From positions 1 through 46,529 of the forward strand of contig CAJYHL010000054.1 in assembly GCA_913774625.1 (NCBI GenBank): DNA of 46,529 bases, read 5' to 3'. The notes beneath the pieces are model-generated. The model saw only the letters and a list, made by a program, of their open reading frames with translations, did no database searches and had not been told where the DNA came from. Of this stretch, positions 45,100-46,529 are shown piece after piece. Every line of letters begins with the position of its first letter. Position 1 is the first letter of the stretch. Made by a program: the position numbers and the translations under genes. This stretch comes from an uncultured Acidovorax sp. GTDB lineage: Bacteria; Pseudomonadota; Gammaproteobacteria; Burkholderiales; Burkholderiaceae_C.

Positions 45100-45825
45100 C
45101 TAACGTATGAGACGTGACCCAACGAGAGCCAGGAACAGCTGAAGGATATCCACCTTTGTGCGGCCACCGCTGATTACAGCCAGCAACGCGTCAATCTTCA
45201 TGCACACCTTCTCGCCGCTACGTGGATTAAGCAGCATCAATTCTGCCCACTCAGCACTACGCCCCTCCACCGCAGCCGCAAAGCTTAGTAGCCAGTAAAT
45301 GGCGACCTGGCGATAGTCCGCAGATGAGAATCGCTTAGACGCGCACTTGACCTCTATCAGAGTCCTTCCCACGGAGAAATCGCCCTTACCGCTGGCGATC
45401 CATTCGAGTCCTGGAATACGTGGGCCTATCACAACGGAATCGCCCTTAGCAGCGGTGATGTGGCTGAGAACGCTGGCCAGATTGCGGCCAACGGTCTCGG
45501 CTAGCACTTGGTCTCCCAACGTCAGGTTGATCGGCAACTCAACATCAAAGTACTTCCTTTGACGCTGAACGGTCTCATCAATGCAGCCGGGCCAATCCAC
45601 GGCAGAGGCACCTTTCAGGAACTGCTCTCCAATCACGCACCCGAGTTCGAACAATATGGCCCGCTGAACTGTCGACTGTTGTAGAAGGTCGTCTGCTAAA
45701 GGTGTCACAGCGACATAGGACGCAGTGTTGTTGAAGCGCGCAACCACGCTTGGAGTTAGCTGAGGGAAGACCTCATCAAGAACGCCGGGTATTTCGCGAG
45801 CAACGGTTCGAGGATCAAACTGCAC
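45100..45825 (-). CDS. PD-(D/E)XK nuclease-like protein
   Basis: A 241-residue protein of unknown family. A nuclease-type core is suggested by Glu141, Asp149, Glu158 and Lys160 (KGDFSVGRTLIEVK), the PD-(D/E)XK arrangement of a restriction-like fold, followed by a helix with Gln173. The N-terminal 120 residues have no recognised domain. The start is GTG at 45825, inside the end of the upstream gene (11-base overlap), with a strong GGAGG site embedded in that gene's last codons. Base composition is clearly lower in G+C than the surroundings, so the pair was probably acquired. An antiphage effector role is inferred only from fold, composition and the RT-like partner. Confidence 0.6.
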   Translation of the reverse strand: MQFDPRTVAREIPGVLDEVFPQLTPSVVARFNNTASYVAVTPLADDLLQQSTVQRAILFELGCVIGEQFLKGASAVDWPGCIDETVQRQRKYFDVELPINLTLGDQVLAETVGRNLASVLSHITAAKGDSVVIGPRIPGLEWIASGKGDFSVGRTLIEVKCASKRFSSADYRQVAIYWLLSFAAAVEGRSAEWAELMLLNPRSGEKVCMKIDALLAVISGGRTKVDILQLFLALVGSRLIR

Positions 45826-46396
45826 TTACCACCTCCTCCGACCACTTCATGAATAACGGCGCAAAGCGCGGCTCTGCTCCTCGGGCCATTTTGCTCAGTT
45901 TCTGCTTATCCTTTTCTTCGTCAAAGGGAAGTTCGACTCCTAGCGACCAAGACTGCTTTGCGGCGCGTTTAGCTTGCAGACGGGCCTTTTCCCCTTCGTC
46001 GTCGAAAACATAGGACGCGAGCCAATACAGCCGCTGGCATTCTGGACTCAGCTGTTGCCAACGATTGCGCAAGTGGTTGAAGGCACCTCTATCCCGCCAA
46101 CCCCGCCAGCAGTCGATGCACGCCCGACGCACGGTATCCAACTGCGATTTATCAAACAATTGCCGTATGAAATACGCTCGGTCCGGTGTGCTTCTAAAAC
46201 GAAGGCAGCGTAAGTAGTGCAGAAGGTTGGTGTCTGCCGTTAGGATGTGGGCTGAATGCAGAGGGACCGCGTCCAGCAGTTGATCCAGTGAATCATGAAT
46301 GGAAGTGAATCTCTCATCACCCCGGACGTTCGCAATCCCGCGCATGATTGTCGAGAAAGATGACCTGAAGGCATGGAGATTTTGTTCCTTAAGCAA
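45815..46396 (-). pseudogene. Probable C-terminal remnant of a defence-type reverse transcriptase
   Basis: An open frame of 193 residues with no good start: the first possible codon is TTG at 46396, and an in-frame TAA lies 18 bases before it. Residues about 85-140 (TVRRACIDCWRGWRDRG, then LSPECQRLYWLASYVFDDEG) resemble the helical C-terminal region of defence-associated (AbiA/UG-like) reverse transcriptases, where an LSPxxxR...ASYxxxDEG pattern recurs. The polymerase motifs, including YxDD, are absent, so the 5' part is probably lost, perhaps through the insertion suggested at the right edge. It is coupled to the nuclease-like gene by an 11-base overlap. The RT link is from memory of the pattern and not certain; an intact small gene of unknown function is the alternative. 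Confidence 0.4.
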
Positions 46397-46529
46397 GGTC
46401 TCAGAACGTGTTTACGATCTCCCAGGGGTCGCGCAGCGGTGTGGGCGGGATGGGATGCAAGGCGCGGTGCGCAGTGGATAGCTTGGGCTTGCACAAGCGC
46501 CGCAACGCCGCAGACCGCCCGCCCAGACC
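46397..46529. mobile_element. Possible insertion-sequence end
   Basis: The last 130 bases return abruptly to high G+C and begin with TCAGAACGTGTTTACGATCT (46411-46430), which resembles terminal sequences of IS elements I associate with betaproteobacteria. Its position at the point where the RT-like frame loses its 5' part fits an insertion. No transposase is visible inside the window, and the family is not identified. Confidence 0.3.

Overview
The window looks like a chromosomal segment of a high-G+C betaproteobacterium, most likely Comamonadaceae (Acidovorax/Paracidovorax-like). This rests on gene content (ppsR/ppsA divergent pair, Bug-type receptors, VC_2705-type symporter with DUF4212 subunit, cbpA-cbpM), very high third-position G+C, and a long inverted repeat of a kind I associate with this family. 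I see no rRNA, tRNA or CRISPR array.

Layout. 0.4-2.6 kb: BaeS/BaeR-type two-component system. 2.8-4.5 kb: PAS-containing Aer-like chemoreceptor. 4.8-7.8 kb: DUF937 protein, CBS-domain protein and a fused PP2C phosphatase/Ser-Thr kinase. 7.9-9.3 kb: NarK-type nitrate transporter with a long regulated leader. 9.5-14.9 kb: five-gene chemosensory-like module (CheA-like HPt kinase, soluble MCP-like protein, two CheX/CheC-like proteins, CheY-like receiver). 14.9-15.6 kb: non-coding long imperfect inverted repeat. 15.7-19.9 kb: nitrate uptake ABC genes nrtA-nrtB-nrtD behind the ANTAR regulator nasT. 20.1-22.5 kb: sedolisin-type lipoprotein protease. 22.7-31.3 kb: tsaD, ppsR/ppsA, DUF4212/symporter, a hypothetical gene, an FKBP isomerase and an HxlR regulator. 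31.5-34.3 kb: CoA-transferase and cbpA-cbpM. 34.3-39.3 kb: LysR-controlled D-tartrate-type catabolic cluster. 39.4-44.9 kb: LysR-controlled operon panE-like/VOC/MaoC/CoA-transferase/aroE/aroQ. 45.0-46.5 kb: a visibly lower-G+C accessory patch with a PD-(D/E)XK-type protein and what looks like the C-terminal part of a defence-type reverse transcriptase, next to a possible insertion-sequence end.

The most rewarding signal is regulatory. The leaders of narK and nrtA, 10 kb apart, each carry a canonical sigma-54 promoter, then a hairpin with a six-base loop, then a second short hairpin whose loop and 3' arm overlap the left arm of an intrinsic terminator. This is the architecture expected for antitermination by an ANTAR protein, and such a protein (NasT) is encoded immediately upstream of nrtA. 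The sequence therefore suggests a two-layer nitrogen/nitrate regulon: NtrC/sigma-54 initiation plus NasT antitermination. The PP2C-kinase next to narK may add a phosphorylation layer (inference). A second candidate for an undescribed system is the five-gene chemosensory-like module, whose two CheX-like proteins end in the same nine-residue tail.
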